Source: Ignavibacterium sp.
GTDB lineage: Bacteria > Bacteroidota > Ignavibacteria > Ignavibacteriales > Ignavibacteriaceae
Direction: 5' to 3'
Length of the DNA stretch: 48,573 nucleotides
NCBI GenBank assembly: GCA_025056745.1
Contig: JANWVQ010000027.1
Span: forward strand, 1-48,573
A program made the position numbers and the translations under genes. Shown here piece after piece: positions 46,658 through 48,573 of this stretch. Below the pieces are notes generated by a model. It was not told where the DNA came from. It did not search any database and saw nothing but the letters and a program-made list of their open reading frames with translations. Positions within the stretch are counted from its first letter, which is position 1. Each line of letters begins with the position of its first letter.

Positions 46658-48205
46658 ATGAAAATAGAACGCTCAGCAGGAATATTATTACATCCAACCT
46701 CTCTTCCTTCAAAATATGGAATAGGTGACTTAGGTTATGATGCATATAAGTTTGTAGATTTTCTAGAAAAAGCCGGTCAGAAACTCTGGCAGGTTTTTCC
46801 TCTTGGCCCAACTGGTTATGGTGACTCACCGTATCAATGTTTTTCTGCTTTTGCCGGAAATCCAAATATCATATCTCCTGATAAACTTATTGATGATGAG
46901 TTATTAAGTCCAAAAGATGTACATCCAATTCCAGAGCATAATCCATATCAAATTGATTATGGAGAGGTTATAGAATATAAAAAGAAAATATTGAAAACAG
47001 CTTATTCAAACTTTAAGAAAAAGCTTAATCGATTTGAAGAAGAATTTAATTTATTCTGTCAGGAAAATTCCGATTGGTTGGAAGATTTTTCTTTATTTAT
47101 GGCTGCAAAAGAATTTCACAATGGGATTGTTTGGAAAGATTGGGATAAAGATTTAGTTCATCGTGAAGAAAATGCTTTGAAACAATGGAAAGAAAAACTA
47201 TCTGATGAAATTCAGTATCAAAAATTTGTTCAATTTATTTTCTTCAAACAGTGGAATGAGCTGAAATCTTATGTTCATTCAAAAGGAATAAAAATAATTG
47301 GTGATATGCCAATTTTTATTGCTTATGATAGTGCAGACCTTTGGGCAAACAAGAATCTATTTACTGTTGATGAGGATGGAAATTTAGAAACAGTGGCTGG
47401 AGTTCCTCCAGATTATTTTTCACCAACAGGTCAGTTATGGGGCAATCCGCTTTACCGATGGAAAGAAATGGAAAAAGATGATTTCCTTTGGTGGAGAAAA
47501 AGATTTACTTACTTGTTCAGATTAGTTGATATTGTTAGGATTGATCACTTCAGAGGATTTGAAGCTTATTGGGAAATTCCAGGTAATGCACCTACAGCTG
47601 AAACAGGTCGTTGGGTAAAAGCTCCGGGAGAAAAATTATTCAAATCAATCAAAAAACATTTAGGTGATGTCCCAATTCTCGCAGAAGATTTGGGTGTAAT
47701 TACTCCTGAAGTAGAAAAACTAAGAGATGATTTTGAATTTCCGGGAATGAAGATTTTACAATTTGCCTTTGGAACTGGAATGGAAACAAAATTCCTCCCA
47801 CATAATTATATTCCTAACTGTGTTGTTTATACTGGTTCTCACGATAATGACACCACAAGAGCTTATTTTGAAAAAGCAAAGAGAGATAAAAATACTGATA
47901 TATATGAACACGTTCAAAAATATTTGAATTATTTCGGTGATGATATTGTATATGAACTAATAAGATTAGCTTATGCATCAGTAGCTAATATTGTAATTAT
48001 TCCAATGCAAGATATCCTAAATCTTGGTGAAGAGGCAAGAATGAATTTCCCCGGACGACTCGGAGGAAATTGGGCTTGGCGATTTACTTGGAGTCAAGTA
48101 TCAGAAAATCTTCATCTCAGATATCTTGGATTGGCAAAACTTTATGAAAGACCACCTGCTCCCAAAAAAGTTGAAACAATTATAACAGAAGACCCTGATA
48201 AATAA
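46658..48205 (+). CDS. malQ: 4-alpha-glucanotransferase MalQ (GH77)
   Basis: The 515-residue enzyme transfers maltooligosaccharide segments in glycogen or maltodextrin metabolism. It has the GH77 order: SAGILLHPTSLPSKYGIGDL, GPTGYGDSPYQCFSAFAGN, VAGVPPDYFSPTGQLWGNP, the nucleophile Asp in VRIDHFRGFEAYW, the acid/base Glu in ILAEDLGVITPEV and the transition-state Asp in GSHDNDTTR. This is the short bacterial form without N-terminal carbohydrate-binding domains. AAGGTG lies 4 bases before the ATG. No other maltose or glycogen gene is nearby. Confidence 0.97.
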   Translation: MKIERSAGILLHPTSLPSKYGIGDLGYDAYKFVDFLEKAGQKLWQVFPLGPTGYGDSPYQCFSAFAGNPNIISPDKLIDDELLSPKDVHPIPEHNPYQIDYGEVIEYKKKILKTAYSNFKKKLNRFEEEFNLFCQENSDWLEDFSLFMAAKEFHNGIVWKDWDKDLVHREENALKQWKEKLSDEIQYQKFVQFIFFKQWNELKSYVHSKGIKIIGDMPIFIAYDSADLWANKNLFTVDEDGNLETVAGVPPDYFSPTGQLWGNPLYRWKEMEKDDFLWWRKRFTYLFRLVDIVRIDHFRGFEAYWEIPGNAPTAETGRWVKAPGEKLFKSIKKHLGDVPILAEDLGVITPEVEKLRDDFEFPGMKILQFAFGTGMETKFLPHNYIPNCVVYTGSHDNDTTRAYFEKAKRDKNTDIYEHVQKYLNYFGDDIVYELIRLAYASVANIVIIPMQDILNLGEEARMNFPGRLGGNWAWRFTWSQVSENLHLRYLGLAKLYERPPAPKKVETIITEDPDK

Positions 48206-48213
48206 AAATCATT

Positions 48214-48219
48214 AGGAGG
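48214..48219 (+). promoter_or_regulatory. Strong Shine-Dalgarno AGGAGG deciding a TTG start
   Basis: AGGAGG is a perfect match to the anti-Shine-Dalgarno and lies 4 bases before TTG at 48224. No ATG or GTG lies in frame near it. It is the strongest ribosome-binding site I found in the window. Confidence 0.75.
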
Positions 48220-48223
48220 TACC

Positions 48224-48573
48224 TTGAACTTAAAACTATTTATATCTCTCACAGTAATAACTTTATTTTTCATTTCTTGTAAAAGCCCCAGTACTGATAA
48301 TCTTAAGTGGGAAGAAAATTTGGAAATCGCATTAAAGAAAGCTCAGGATGAAAATAAATATGTCCTTATAAATTTTACTGGGAGTGATTGGTGTATTTGG
48401 TGTCAGAGATTGAGCAATGAAGTTTTTACACAAAAAGAATTTGAAAATTTTGCTGAAGATAATCTGATACTTGTAAAAATTGATTTTCCAAAAAACATAG
48501 AACAATCAGTTGAGACTAAATTTTATAACAATCGTTTAGCACAGGAATTTGGTGTTGAAGGATTTCCAACAAT
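48224..48573 (+). CDS. Thioredoxin-fold lipoprotein (partial, 3' end outside window)
   Basis: The open frame from TTG at 48224 gives 116 codons and runs off the right edge. A lipoprotein signal ends ITLFFISC with lipidated Cys at ~20. A thioredoxin-like domain follows: YVLINFTGSDWCIWCQRL with a CIWC redox pair, ILVKIDFPKN, and the cis-Pro segment FGVEGFPT at the edge. This resembles thioredoxin_7/DUF255-type proteins that act in the periplasm as disulfide reductants or isomerases. It follows malQ by 18 bases and may be co-transcribed. The start is set by the AGGAGG at 48214-48219. Confidence 0.85.
   Translation, partial: MNLKLFISLTVITLFFISCKSPSTDNLKWEENLEIALKKAQDENKYVLINFTGSDWCIWCQRLSNEVFTQKEFENFAEDNLILVKIDFPKNIEQSVETKFYNNRLAQEFGVEGFPT

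Noticed and set aside
46575-46865. Minus-strand frame of 96 codons overlapping the malQ start
   Set aside because: It is mostly antisense to a well-supported malQ and shows no recognisable domain; the spacer part is AT-rich and lacks a ribosome-binding site.

Overview
This is an AT-rich chromosomal window (roughly 30% G+C by eye) of densely packed housekeeping and cell-envelope genes. It comes from a Gram-negative bacterium of the Bacteroidota/Ignavibacteriota/Chlorobiota (FCB) side of the tree. The evidence is indirect but consistent. There is a GlmU-like protein of the alternative Bacteroidota type, a fused CcoN-CcoO cbb3 oxidase with a single-haem CcoP, PorV/FadL-like outer-membrane barrels, many lipoproteins, and promoter-like sites of the form TTTG-N18-20-TAnnTTTG. 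Several genes also carry Shine-Dalgarno sequences, which is more than expected for classical Bacteroidetes, so an Ignavibacteria-like relative is my best guess. I see no IS element, prophage or CRISPR array, and no gene-free stretch longer than 300 bases.

Layout. 1-2064 (minus): a sigma-54 response regulator coupled to a PAS/GAF sensor that runs off the left edge. 2213-2284: tRNA-Lys(UUU). 2452-2919 (plus): a small barrel protein, tail-to-tail with a six-gene minus-strand operon (10876 to 2867) of HAD phosphatase, PgpH-type HD hydrolase, XerD-like recombinase, a lipoprotein, an MsbA-like ABC exporter and an O-antigen ligase-like protein. 10933-11739 (plus): a membrane-anchored TPR protein. 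17949 to 11858 (minus): an overlapping chain of GlmU-like, RsmB, RodZ-like, LigA and a short GT9-like protein. 18135-23887 (plus): purC, a DUF971 gene, pgsA, pgpA, cinA, thpR, recA and recX. The consecutive PgsA and PgpA steps make phosphatidylglycerol. A Nudix gene (minus) separates this from murB-aroK-aroB-nadA (24433-28012, plus).

33886 to 28018 (minus): an orphan histidine kinase, then an outer-membrane barrel and two paralogous large lipoproteins. This last trio has no function I recognise and is the best candidate for an undescribed envelope system. 42490 to 34036 (minus): a complete cbb3 oxidase locus, ccoI, ccoS, ccoNO fusion, ccoQ, ccoP, a hairpin, ccoG, ccoH and a TauE/SafE-like membrane protein. 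It encodes the high-affinity terminal oxidase plus its copper supply and assembly factors. 42710-44361 (plus): pgeF and an EamA transporter. 44946 to 44395 (minus): an OmpA-like barrel. 46459 to 45113 (minus): an ATP-cone/uridine-kinase fusion. 46658-48205 (plus): malQ, followed by a thioredoxin-fold lipoprotein cut by the right edge.

All calls rest on reading motifs and gene context by eye; no database search was run. Part of the value lies in the non-coding calls: divergent overlapping promoters at 2079-2124, hairpin terminators near 11845 and 44334, a long palindrome at 36663-36698, a dyad upstream of ccoI, and a ccoS gene without a standard start codon.
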